Source of the DNA: Pontibacter sp. HSC-14F20
GTDB taxonomy: Bacteria > Bacteroidota > Bacteroidia > Cytophagales > Hymenobacteraceae
Assembly: GCF_019599265.1 (NCBI RefSeq)
Contig: NZ_JAHZTC010000003.1
Span: 1 to 64,000, forward strand
Reading direction: 5' to 3'
DNA: 64,000 nt
A program made the translations under genes and the position numbers. A model generated the notes under the pieces. The model was given only the letters and a program-made list of their open reading frames with translations, was not told the origin of the DNA and made no database searches. This document shows, in pieces, positions 1 through 8,466 of the stretch. The first letter of the stretch is position 1; each line of letters starts with the position of its first letter.

Positions 1-1
1 A

Positions 2-118
2 GTGCCCTGGATAGAAGAACGAAATGAGAAACAAGTAAAAATCCACTGGAGCTTCACAGTCAAGGAGGCCAGGGAAAAGATGGCTTCTCAGTATGCTAAA
101 GTGATACCTAATGACTAA
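2..118 (+). CDS. IS630-family transposase, C-terminal end (cut by window start)
   Basis: An open frame runs from the window edge to a TAA stop at 116-118 and encodes about 38 residues. The stretch IHWSFTVKEAREKM matches the usual C-terminal end of IS630-type DDE transposases (IHW-x-FT-x2-xAR-x-K). The rest lies upstream of the window. The bases after the stop (about 119-140) could include the right inverted repeat of the element, but the left end is needed to prove it. The family call rests on this short motif only. Confidence 0.5.
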   Translation: MPWIEERNEKQVKIHWSFTVKEAREKMASQYAKVIPND

Positions 119-123
119 ATTGA

Positions 124-1209
124 CTGTATTCTAGTCACCCTTCCAATTACAAAAGAGAGCAGAATGCCAAAGCCACATACTTTGCAGGTATAGAGGACAA
201 ACGCTCGCCCTGGTTACTGTTCAACGAGCCGGAAAAACTGGCGGAAACTGTTACACAGAACCTGCTGCGTGTTAACCTGCAACTGCACCCGAACATCCAG
301 TTTACTCCCGCCGAGGAGGTACAGGCTTTTGTGGAGGCCGAGCAGCAGGAAACCACTTTCAAGGCGCACTATCTGGGTGTGTATGACAACCGCCTGCTCA
401 CCGAGCTGGACCTGTCGGAGCCTGAGACATTGGTTGCGAAAGCCGGTGTATCGCCCGACCTGCTGCCAGAGTCACTGAGATCGCTTTATGGCGCAGGTTT
501 GCAGCAGAAAATGGAGGAACTCGGTGGCCGGTATAAGGACATCCAGACACTGTCGCTTATCCTTCAGAAACAGGACAAGCGCAAGACCTATACCCTGAGC
601 AATGGCTTCTCTTACGAACCCCACGAAGCCCAGGCGCTGCTGGAGCAAAGGCTGCAGGAGTTTCCGGCCGACGAAGCCTGGTATCAGCAGTTCGACATCA
701 AAGTGTTTGCCGTACATTACCTCCTGACAGAAGTACAACCGGCACAAAGACAGGAACTGCTGAAGCGCTATACCTTCCTGGTGGCCTGGGTGAAGCAGTT
801 TAGCGCATGGCAGCAGGAGCAGCAAAATCTGCAAAGCACCATAGATACTGCCATCAGCAAAGGCAATCATATGTCCGAGAAGGAGGGCAAGTGGTTTGCA
901 GTTGAGTTTTGCCGCCTACGTGATGCATTTGATGCGCTATTGAAGGAAGCGGATACACTTAAATTTCCAGTGCTGCAGAACATGGATACCGACCAGTCAG
1001 TGCGCAAGTACCTGCTACAGGAAGAGCTGATTTGGATGTCGGCTGACTCGCTACAGGGCGAAGAGCTGAATACATTGATCAACCAGACCGTAACTGTTGC
1101 CGAGCGCATGCAGCGGGTGTATACTAAGTGCCTGGGCAGTTTGCTGAGTCTGCAGGAGCAGTTAGTGACTGCGGTTGAGGCTGAGACTAAGGAAAAGGAG
1201 TTGCTCTAA
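124..1209 (+). pseudogene. 3' remnant of an unrecognised helical protein, 5' end lost to the IS
   Basis: The frame is open from 124, just after the transposase remnant, to the TAA at 1207-1209, about 361 residues. No ATG occurs until near 511; the first alternative start is a GTG at 331, inside clearly coding sequence. I therefore infer that the true start was removed by the insertion. The product is charged and mostly helical, with Gln/Glu-rich stretches and no catalytic motif that I recognise. It contains one AGGTATA motif, so it looks native. It ends 50 bp before the radical SAM gene on the same strand. It could still be a complete gene with an unusual start. Confidence 0.5.
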
Positions 1210-1259
1210 ATAGATAGGATTGAAAACGATACCTCCATCCACCTCAAAAACTGTAAGAA

Positions 1260-2732
1260 TTGAAAGTAAAACTGATACTCCCGGCACTGGCCGAAGCTGA
1301 AAGTCCCTTTTGGCGGCCTATCAAGTACTCTTTGTTTCCTCCTCTCGGACTTGCCACCTTAGCGGCATACCTGTCCCCGGACGATGAAATAGACTTGCAA
1401 GACCAGCACGTGGAAGAGCTATACCTGTATGATACTCCCGACCTGGTCATCATCCAGGTATACATTACCAATGCCTATAGGGCCTATAAAATTGCCGACC
1501 ACTACAGAGGCCGGGGCGCTTATGTGCTGCTCGGCGGACTTCATGTGACGTCTTTGCCTGAAGAAGCTGCACCGCATGCAGATACCATTTTCCTTGGTCC
1601 CGGTGAAGATACGTTCCCTCAGTTTCTGAAAGACTTCAAAAACAAAACGCCAAAGAAGGTATATACCTCCCTGACCCGGACACTCGAAGGCATACCTCCC
1701 ATCCGAAGGGACCTCATCAAGCGCAACCGCTACCTGGTGCCCAACTCGATTGTGGTGACCAGAGGCTGTCCGCACCACTGTGACTTTTGCTACAAGGATG
1801 CCTTTTTTGAAGGAGGGAAAACTTTCTATACCCAGGCTGTGGACGATGCGCTGGCCGAAATTGACAGGCTTCCAGGCAAACACCTTTATTTCCTCGATGA
1901 CCACCTGCTGGGCAATGCCAAATTTGCAAGTGGCTTGTTTGAAGGAATGAAAGGCATAAACCGGGTATTTCAGGGAGCCGCGACCATTGACTCCATACTT
2001 CGTGGCAACCTGATAGAAAAAGCAGCTGAGGCTGGATTACGCAGTCTGTTTGTTGGATTCGAGACTTTTTCACCCGCTAACCTAAAGCAGAGCAACAAAA
2101 AGCAAAACCTGCAGAAAGACTATATCAAAGCTGTGAACAGGCTACATGATCTGGGCATCATGATCAACGGCAGCTTTGTTTTTGGCCTTGACGACGACGA
2201 CCGGGATGTTTTCAAAAGAACTGTAGACTGGGGTGTTAATAATAGACTAACGACATCGACCTATCATATTTTGACTCCATATCCTGGCACCAAACTCTAC
2301 AAAGACATGGAAAGTCAAGGTCGTATCCTGACCCAGAACTGGGACCTTTACGATACCAGAAGTGTCGTGTATAAGACAACCCGTTTGACTGCCGATGAAT
2401 TGAAGGAAGGCTATGACTGGGCCTACAATGAGTTTTACAGCTGGTCCAACATATTCAAGGCAAGCCTACAGCACGACTCACACAAGCACAAGTTAAAGCA
2501 CCTGCTCTACTCCGGCGGATGGAAGAAGTTTGAGCCGCTCTGGAATTTTATTATCAAGTCCAAAAACCTGAATGAAATGCTACCACTGCTGGAGGCAATT
2601 CTCTCGAAGGTAGGTTCCAGTGACAAACTATCTCCTAGCAGTAATGTTCCCATCGCCACCGAAGCAGGCGAGCTAAGCGCTTCCTTTACGCCTTTAACTA
2701 TTATCAACAACTCAAGCCAACTCCGGCTATAA
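1260..2732 (+). CDS. B12-binding-domain radical SAM enzyme
   Basis: The 490-residue protein starts with TTG at 1260. Residues 1-140 look like a cobalamin-binding Rossmann domain: it opens with PPLGLATLAAYL and has DQH where the DxHxxG motif is expected, but lacks the final Gly. The radical SAM core follows, with CPHHCDFC near residue 170, a Cx3Cx2C motif that would ligate the 4Fe-4S cluster. This is the architecture of B12-type radical SAM methyltransferases and ring-forming enzymes such as the hopanoid HpnP/HpnJ group; the substrate cannot be told from sequence. A hairpin terminator follows at 2744-2774. No partner enzymes of a pathway lie next to it. Confidence 0.85.
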   Translation: MKVKLILPALAEAESPFWRPIKYSLFPPLGLATLAAYLSPDDEIDLQDQHVEELYLYDTPDLVIIQVYITNAYRAYKIADHYRGRGAYVLLGGLHVTSLPEEAAPHADTIFLGPGEDTFPQFLKDFKNKTPKKVYTSLTRTLEGIPPIRRDLIKRNRYLVPNSIVVTRGCPHHCDFCYKDAFFEGGKTFYTQAVDDALAEIDRLPGKHLYFLDDHLLGNAKFASGLFEGMKGINRVFQGAATIDSILRGNLIEKAAEAGLRSLFVGFETFSPANLKQSNKKQNLQKDYIKAVNRLHDLGIMINGSFVFGLDDDDRDVFKRTVDWGVNNRLTTSTYHILTPYPGTKLYKDMESQGRILTQNWDLYDTRSVVYKTTRLTADELKEGYDWAYNEFYSWSNIFKASLQHDSHKHKLKHLLYSGGWKKFEPLWNFIIKSKNLNEMLPLLEAILSKVGSSDKLSPSSNVPIATEAGELSASFTPLTIINNSSQLRL

Positions 2733-2743
2733 CAGAATAAAAA

Positions 2744-2774
2744 AATCCCCTGCAGTTACTGATTGCAGGGGATT
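2744..2774. terminator. Bidirectional hairpin terminator
   Basis: An 11-bp perfect stem (2744-2754 with 2764-2774, AATCCCCTGCA arm) with a 9-base loop lies between the convergent radical SAM gene and the DUF3686 ATPase gene. A-rich and T-rich flanks on either side let it serve both strands. Confidence 0.8.
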
Positions 2775-2796
2775 ATCATTTTGCAGCTGCTATACC

Positions 2797-5700
2797 TTAC
2801 AGCTCCTCCGCCGCTTCCAGCTTGCTCGGCTTAAACTGACTCAGCACATCCTTTATACCTGCCAGTCCGCCGGAGATATTCTCCATTTCAGAAAGCACCT
2901 GCCCTACCTGGTTGTTGCCACCAAAGCCTTTGAGCTTGTTGTTGCGCACAAAGGTGGTTTTGATATTTTCCCAGCGCTGCGCCTCAACTTCAGTCATAAT
3001 GCCGATGAGTTGCTTGAACTTGAGCATGTTGGCTTCGGCACCGGAAGTGAGCGTCTGCGACTCAGCTTCGTAGTGCGACAGAATCAGGGTCTGCAGTTCC
3101 TGGTCGTTCATGATCGGCATGACTTTTTCTGCCAGCTTGTTCATGTTGCGGTAAGAACCCTGCAGCTTAAAAGCCGGCTCGGTGCGGTACTCTTCTGCCT
3201 GCGCAGCCGAGCGGATGTACTCCAGGTTCACTTTCAGGATCACGTCTTGGATCTTCAACAGCTTTTTCAGCACCAGCACATACTCATTTATTTCTGCAGC
3301 AGAATGATTGCCTTCAAACTCCAGCCCTTCGCTGTCGCCGGTTTTAGCCAGCTGGATCAGCGCGTAAATATCCTTCTGACTCTTCGCCGCCAGCTTCGCC
3401 AGCACGGTGTTGGAGGTCAGGGAGTTTTCGATGTAGCTCAGCTTGAACACATCTTCGGTATCGCCGATAATGTCGCCGAGGTTGTAGATGTCGGCGCGGT
3501 TGGCGAGCATGTCAGGTATACGGAACTTCTCCCCTGTCTCGGTGTACGGGTTACCGGCCATCACCACACACACTTTCTTGCCCCGGAAGTCATAGGTTTT
3601 GCTGCGACCTTTGTACACGCCTTCGACCTTGCGCTGGGCATCGCAAAGCGAGATAAATTTCTGCAGAAACTCCGGATTGCAATGTTGGATGTCGTCAAGG
3701 TAGATCATCACGTTGTCGCCCATCTCAAAGGACAAATTCAGTTTCTCCAGTTCTTCGCGGGCAGCGGCATTAGGGGCCTCTTTCGGGTCCAACGCCGTGA
3801 CCTGGTGGCCAATGGCCGGGCCGTTGATCTTCATAAAGATGATGCCCAGGCGGTTGGCGATATACTCCATGATGGTGGTCTTACCATAGCCCGGAGGCGA
3901 AAGCAGGAGCAACATACCCATCAGGTCGGTGCGCTTGGTCTCCCCTGCCGAACCGATCTGCTTGGCCAAATTAGCGCCTATCAGTGGCAGGTATACCTGA
4001 TCGATGAGCTTGTTGCGCACAAAAGAAGCCAGCACCCGCGGCTTGAACTCATTCAGACGAAGCGCCTGCTCGGCCTGCTGCGTCATGTTCTTCTTCAGCT
4101 CCGTAAACTGCATAAAAGCAGTTGCGGTGCCGGAGGTATATTCGCGTAACCGGTGTAGGAACTGGTGATAGTTTAACTGGTAGCTTTGTCCCTGCACCTG
4201 CTGGTGCGCGCCCTGCATACCATGCAGATTTTCTTTAAGAACCGTGTGCACCACCTGCAGCGGATTGTAGCTATCGGTGAGCAAGAGTATTGCCACTTCG
4301 GCCACAAACTCGGCCTTGTCATGCTGCCCCGTCTGCGCGATGTATGCTTTCAGCCAGTGCTGGATCAGTTCGAACTGGTGCGCTACATTTTCCTGCAGTG
4401 CCTTCACCGATTCTTCAAACCGATCCAGCACTTTGCGCTCCGTCAGGAAATGCCTGAAGCCGTCATACAGCACATCGGCTTGACTGTCGATGACAAAATT
4501 GTTGCCGCGGGTCAGTTCGTAAAACAGGTACTCCCCTGCTTCCGCAGCATTAGCCTCTCTGCAAAGACCGGTTTCTTGCTGAAAGGTATAGAGTTCCTCC
4601 TGTAGATCGGCCTTCACGTCATCAAACTCGTGGGTGTCGGGGAAAACCTGCAGGATGGCGCTTATACCTTTGAGCTGGTGGTTGAGCGTATTTTTTTTTG
4701 CTTCCGGTGCAAACACCTTCCAGTACAGCTGCGCACAAGACCGGTCGATGGAGGTATAACGCAACAGATCAGCTGTCTTGATCAGGCGGATCAGGGCACC
4801 TAAAATCAGGGCCGCATCATGATCATGCACCCCTTTCATGTAGCCTTCATTAAAGCGAATGGCCATGAACTTGTTCACGTACTCGGTCAGCTCGGACTCC
4901 GTCAATTTATGCAGTTCGTCTATGGTCAGGTAGCGCAGGCTGTTCTCTGTTTGCTGAACGGCTATACCTTTGTCCTGCCCGGCTTCCAGTACTTTGAAGG
5001 CGAGGTATTCGGCGCGGTATACCTGGTTGTTCTCCGATACTAGAGTCTGCTCCCACACCGGGCGGTAGCTCAAAAACTGGTCATCGGTGATCTTCTCGAA
5101 AAAGTTGGTGCCGGTGAGGTGGTAGTACATGGAGTCGTCGCGATGCACCACGCTCAGTTCCAGCGGCTGCGTGTTCACTGTAAACTGGTGCTTGCCGAAC
5201 TTGAGTATATTGGCACCATCCACGAACAGCTCTTGTTTGTCCTTGAGTTGACGCACAGCGTCTTCCTTCAGCGTTTTAAGGCGACTCTGGATGGTATCGG
5301 CCTTCACCGTGTCGCCGATCTTGAGCAGTTCCTTCACCGTGCTCCGTACCTTTTCGATCATCAGATCAGAAGCAAAGTAGCCGTTGATCTCATTCACTGA
5401 GGTCAGTTTGCCGGCCCGGTTTTGCACCGCTTTCAGGATGCGGTCTGCCGCTTGTTGCAGACTGTTAGCGCGCTTGTTCTGCGCCTCCTGCAGTTGCACC
5501 TTCTTCGACTCGAAGGCGCTGTAGATCTCCTCACGCTTGACCGTGAGCTGCTCAATAAACTCATCAAAATCAGGGAAGCGGCCTTCTAGTTCTTCCAATT
5601 GCACCATCAGTTTGGCCAGGTATTCCTCGCACTTCTGCGGCGAATCCGACACGTCGAGGTAGTTCACCACGCTCTGGCTCATGAGCTTTATTTGGGAATT

Positions 5701-7764
5701 GAATTCGGCTTTGCCCTCCTGACTCAAAAGCTCCTTACGCTTGCGGCGCAGGGTGGCTTTGGTCTGATTGAAGGTGGCGTAGATAGCCGAGATGGTATCG
5801 ATGATGCGGGTGGTCTGCGTAGCGTCTTCGATCTTGAGGTTACTCACCACATCGATCAGCATTTCCAACTCCGCCGAAACCGCCGCAATCTCTTTGTCGG
5901 TCGCGTCGGCCTCCACCACCTTGGCTATACCTTGGATGGCGGTGTTGATCTCCTTTACCTTCTTCTCGTAAGGCGCCAGTGCGTTAGGTTGCAGAAGAAA
6001 TTCAACAGCTCCGTTCGCGGTGTCCTGGGCAAATTGCTGCAGCTGTGCCTCGTATTTTTCGATGTTCGGCAGGTCGGTATAGCGCAACTCTTTCAGTGAA
6101 ATCACCTCTCCACGTATACTGCGCAAATCGGCCAGGTACTTCACATAATGATTGATACTTTCGGCCTTTTTGAACTTCAGCGTCTGAATAAGCACATCGG
6201 CCTGACCCAACACTTGACTTATCTGCGCCTGCGTGTTTTTCTTGATGCTGAGCACCTTCTCGTACTCCTCCACCGCCGCCGTGGCCGTCTGTCTTATCGC
6301 CGAAATCGGGGCAGCCAGGTTGTGGGTTTCCGCACGGTTGAGCCAGTGGTAGGAGTCTAGCACATCCGTCGTCTTTTTGATCAGATCCAGGTATAGGTTG
6401 GCGTAGGAATCGTCTTTGTGGAGCAAGGACAGCACCTCGTTGCTCTCAGCCATCGCCCGCACAATATCCTTGTTTCCGATCTTGTAAAGATAGGACTCCT
6501 GTGTAACAGGTATAACGAAGTTCGGCCCGATGTAAGGCGTCTGCCAGATCTGAATGGCATGGTGCTTCTGCGCCTCCTCGTCAGCCCTGAAATAGCATAG
6601 CTCCCCGTTCTCGTAAATGGCATAGCCGTGGCAAACGATCGGCGTTTCGATCTGCTGCGTGATCAGGTTGTAGGACAGCAACAGGTATACGCTTGACTCT
6701 TTGTTGTAGAACACATACAGGAAATCCTCGCCGTTCGGGGAAGCAATGCGCTTCTCGAAGAGCATGTCCTGTAGGTTGTTGTCGAAAGCTTTGAACTCAC
6801 CCGTCTGCAGGTAGTAGCCATAGGCGTAGATAATGCCCTGTCCGTCCGGCAACAGCACACAGCTGTGCTCCAGCGCGTCGATGCGGCGGGCTTCCTGCAG
6901 CTTGGAGTTGTAAACGAAATAGCGGTAGTTATTCTCGCGGTATGGCCGGATCTTCAGGATGATAATATTGCCAACCACGGCGTAGTATATTTCCGAATCA
7001 TCCAGCGTCTGGTCTTTGTCTTCGACCTCTTCGGAATAAATGCCGCGGCCGGAATCGGTGTTGTCTTCTACCTTAATGGTCAGGTCACCGCCGACCGTCT
7101 CCACGAACACTTTGTCCTCGATGGACACATGCGGGTGCTTGCCTTTGCGCTGCGCCTCGCGGGTGGTGCGTTTCCAGCTGAAGTCGTGCTGGTTCGGGAA
7201 CACATACTCGTGATCACTGCGGTTGTCGATGTAGGTGATGGTATCGCCTTTGAGCAACCACTTAAAAGTTTTGATATCGTTGATGCCCTTGCCAACCCGG
7301 AATACCATGTACAGGTAGTTGCCGATGTGCGCAAACTTGACGAACTGGGTGTTCTTGTAGTACTTGTAGAGCTTTTGAAAGTCGTCCTGAAAGGTCTTAT
7401 CCTGCAGCAAATCGAGCGGCTGCTGATGGAAGCTGTGGCCTTCGTAGGTATAGACGCCAAACACATCCGACAGCTCTACTTCCGACTTCAGGCCCAGGTA
7501 TACGTTGTAGCCAAAAAGCAAGGTATAGCCCACCGGCACCATGTCCGAGGGCACACAGTTGTTCTCAGTGGTAATGCGCTCGGTCGTGACTAGCTGCGTT
7601 TCAATGGCACCGAACACACTCTTTCGCTCCTGATTCAGTTGCTCTAGTTGCGCACGCAGTTCGGCCCCGCTTTTCTGCAGACGGTTCCGTAAGATTTCAT
7701 AGGTACCACCCTCCAACTGCACGTTTTCGGCAGCGGGTGTGGTGGCGGTATTGGTATCTTCCAT
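2797..7764 (-). CDS. DUF3686-type giant AAA+ ATPase ('DNA repair ATPase' family)
   Basis: About 1655 residues from the ATG at 7764; a TTG at 7821 would add 19 residues. An N-terminal coiled segment is followed by a beta-rich region (residues ~60-450, propeller-like alternation of strands, matching DUF3686). Then come long helical/coiled-coil segments (~480-900), a further helical region, and a C-terminal AAA+ module. Walker A is PPGYGKTT near residue 1290, Walker B is MIYLDDIQH near 1350, and a sensor-like AGNP lies near 1400. The family is often labelled a DNA-repair ATPase, but no nuclease or DNA-binding domain is visible. It lies downstream of flotillin and YqiJ-like genes on the same strand, a recurring pairing that suggests a membrane-linked remodelling machine. 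Its target is unknown. Confidence 0.85.
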   Translation of the reverse strand: MEDTNTATTPAAENVQLEGGTYEILRNRLQKSGAELRAQLEQLNQERKSVFGAIETQLVTTERITTENNCVPSDMVPVGYTLLFGYNVYLGLKSEVELSDVFGVYTYEGHSFHQQPLDLLQDKTFQDDFQKLYKYYKNTQFVKFAHIGNYLYMVFRVGKGINDIKTFKWLLKGDTITYIDNRSDHEYVFPNQHDFSWKRTTREAQRKGKHPHVSIEDKVFVETVGGDLTIKVEDNTDSGRGIYSEEVEDKDQTLDDSEIYYAVVGNIIILKIRPYRENNYRYFVYNSKLQEARRIDALEHSCVLLPDGQGIIYAYGYYLQTGEFKAFDNNLQDMLFEKRIASPNGEDFLYVFYNKESSVYLLLSYNLITQQIETPIVCHGYAIYENGELCYFRADEEAQKHHAIQIWQTPYIGPNFVIPVTQESYLYKIGNKDIVRAMAESNEVLSLLHKDDSYANLYLDLIKKTTDVLDSYHWLNRAETHNLAAPISAIRQTATAAVEEYEKVLSIKKNTQAQISQVLGQADVLIQTLKFKKAESINHYVKYLADLRSIRGEVISLKELRYTDLPNIEKYEAQLQQFAQDTANGAVEFLLQPNALAPYEKKVKEINTAIQGIAKVVEADATDKEIAAVSAELEMLIDVVSNLKIEDATQTTRIIDTISAIYATFNQTKATLRRKRKELLSQEGKAEFNSQIKLMSQSVVNYLDVSDSPQKCEEYLAKLMVQLEELEGRFPDFDEFIEQLTVKREEIYSAFESKKVQLQEAQNKRANSLQQAADRILKAVQNRAGKLTSVNEINGYFASDLMIEKVRSTVKELLKIGDTVKADTIQSRLKTLKEDAVRQLKDKQELFVDGANILKFGKHQFTVNTQPLELSVVHRDDSMYYHLTGTNFFEKITDDQFLSYRPVWEQTLVSENNQVYRAEYLAFKVLEAGQDKGIAVQQTENSLRYLTIDELHKLTESELTEYVNKFMAIRFNEGYMKGVHDHDAALILGALIRLIKTADLLRYTSIDRSCAQLYWKVFAPEAKKNTLNHQLKGISAILQVFPDTHEFDDVKADLQEELYTFQQETGLCREANAAEAGEYLFYELTRGNNFVIDSQADVLYDGFRHFLTERKVLDRFEESVKALQENVAHQFELIQHWLKAYIAQTGQHDKAEFVAEVAILLLTDSYNPLQVVHTVLKENLHGMQGAHQQVQGQSYQLNYHQFLHRLREYTSGTATAFMQFTELKKNMTQQAEQALRLNEFKPRVLASFVRNKLIDQVYLPLIGANLAKQIGSAGETKRTDLMGMLLLLSPPGYGKTTIMEYIANRLGIIFMKINGPAIGHQVTALDPKEAPNAAAREELEKLNLSFEMGDNVMIYLDDIQHCNPEFLQKFISLCDAQRKVEGVYKGRSKTYDFRGKKVCVVMAGNPYTETGEKFRIPDMLANRADIYNLGDIIGDTEDVFKLSYIENSLTSNTVLAKLAAKSQKDIYALIQLAKTGDSEGLEFEGNHSAAEINEYVLVLKKLLKIQDVILKVNLEYIRSAAQAEEYRTEPAFKLQGSYRNMNKLAEKVMPIMNDQELQTLILSHYEAESQTLTSGAEANMLKFKQLIGIMTEVEAQRWENIKTTFVRNNKLKGFGGNNQVGQVLSEMENISGGLAGIKDVLSQFKPSKLEAAEEL

Positions 7765-7915
7765 TTGGGTTGGAGGATTAAGAATGAATGATGGTAAGTT
7801 TTTGGCTTCAGTTAAAGCCAATTGTTTTCACAGTTAGATCCTGTACTAATGGTTTGTATAACGTTTCTCGTATAGCCGATGGACTGGCTAAGCCGAGCAT
7901 AAAGGTTGAACTTTG

Positions 7916-8389
7916 CTAGGTAATGCCTTTTAAATGATCTTCCCACTCTTCTTCAGTAAAGCCTTTAGAGCCAAATAAACTGCCAGCTCCAAAATTACTG
8001 TCTCTGATGTCTACTAATTCTCCTTGAAAGCCGCTACCAAGTATAAATTTTACAGTTAAACCAAATACCGTAGCTATTTCCAAAGCCTTACTTTTAGGAT
8101 TAAAGATTATCCTGTCGATGAAGTGATTGTCTGTAAATCTTTCATTTACTCCTTCTAATACAATTTCTTTTACTCCTGATAATTTCAATATAGATGTCTT
8201 GCCGCCGAAGCTGGTGCTTGTCCAAAACAGAAATTTCTTCCTTTTTACATTCTCAAAGCACCTTCTTTCTATTTCAATTTCAATCGGCGTATCTATACTC
8301 AAATTCTCAAGTTTTTCAAACTCAACACTGGCGTCAAAGAGTAAGTGGTTTAAGCTCTCTAAATCTTCTAAGTCAATTTTATAAACCAT
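7916..8389 (-). CDS. Hypothetical protein, AT-rich orphan
   Basis: A 157-residue acidic protein, starting ATG at 8389. I do not recognise the family. It has no signal peptide or membrane segment; the predicted mix of short helices and strands resembles a small soluble immunity-like or DUF fold, but that is a guess. The gene is visibly richer in A and T than the flotillin and ATPase genes on either side and carries no AGGTATA motif. A strong terminator (8426-8457) separates it from flotillin, so it probably has its own transcript although it sits inside the module. Confidence 0.65.
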   Translation of the reverse strand: MVYKIDLEDLESLNHLLFDASVEFEKLENLSIDTPIEIEIERRCFENVKRKKFLFWTSTSFGGKTSILKLSGVKEIVLEGVNERFTDNHFIDRIIFNPKSKALEIATVFGLTVKFILGSGFQGELVDIRDSNFGAGSLFGSKGFTEEEWEDHLKGIT

Positions 8390-8425
8390 TGCTTTACTTT
8401 TAACACCACCTAATACAGGTATAAA

Positions 8426-8457
8426 AAGCCCCTCTCCTGTTTTTAGGAGAGGGGCTT
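8426..8457 (-). terminator. Rho-independent terminator of the flotillin gene
   Basis: A 13-bp perfect stem (8426-8438 with 8445-8457, AGCCCCTCTCCT arm) with a 6-base loop is followed on the minus strand by a T-run. It lies 10 bp beyond the flotillin stop codon. Confidence 0.85.
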
Positions 8458-8466
8458 GGGGTGAGG

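Noticed and set aside
3010-4149. Long plus-strand frame opposite the DUF3686 ATPase
   Set aside because: It lies entirely inside the antisense strand of a gene with clear AAA+ motifs, and its product has no domain.
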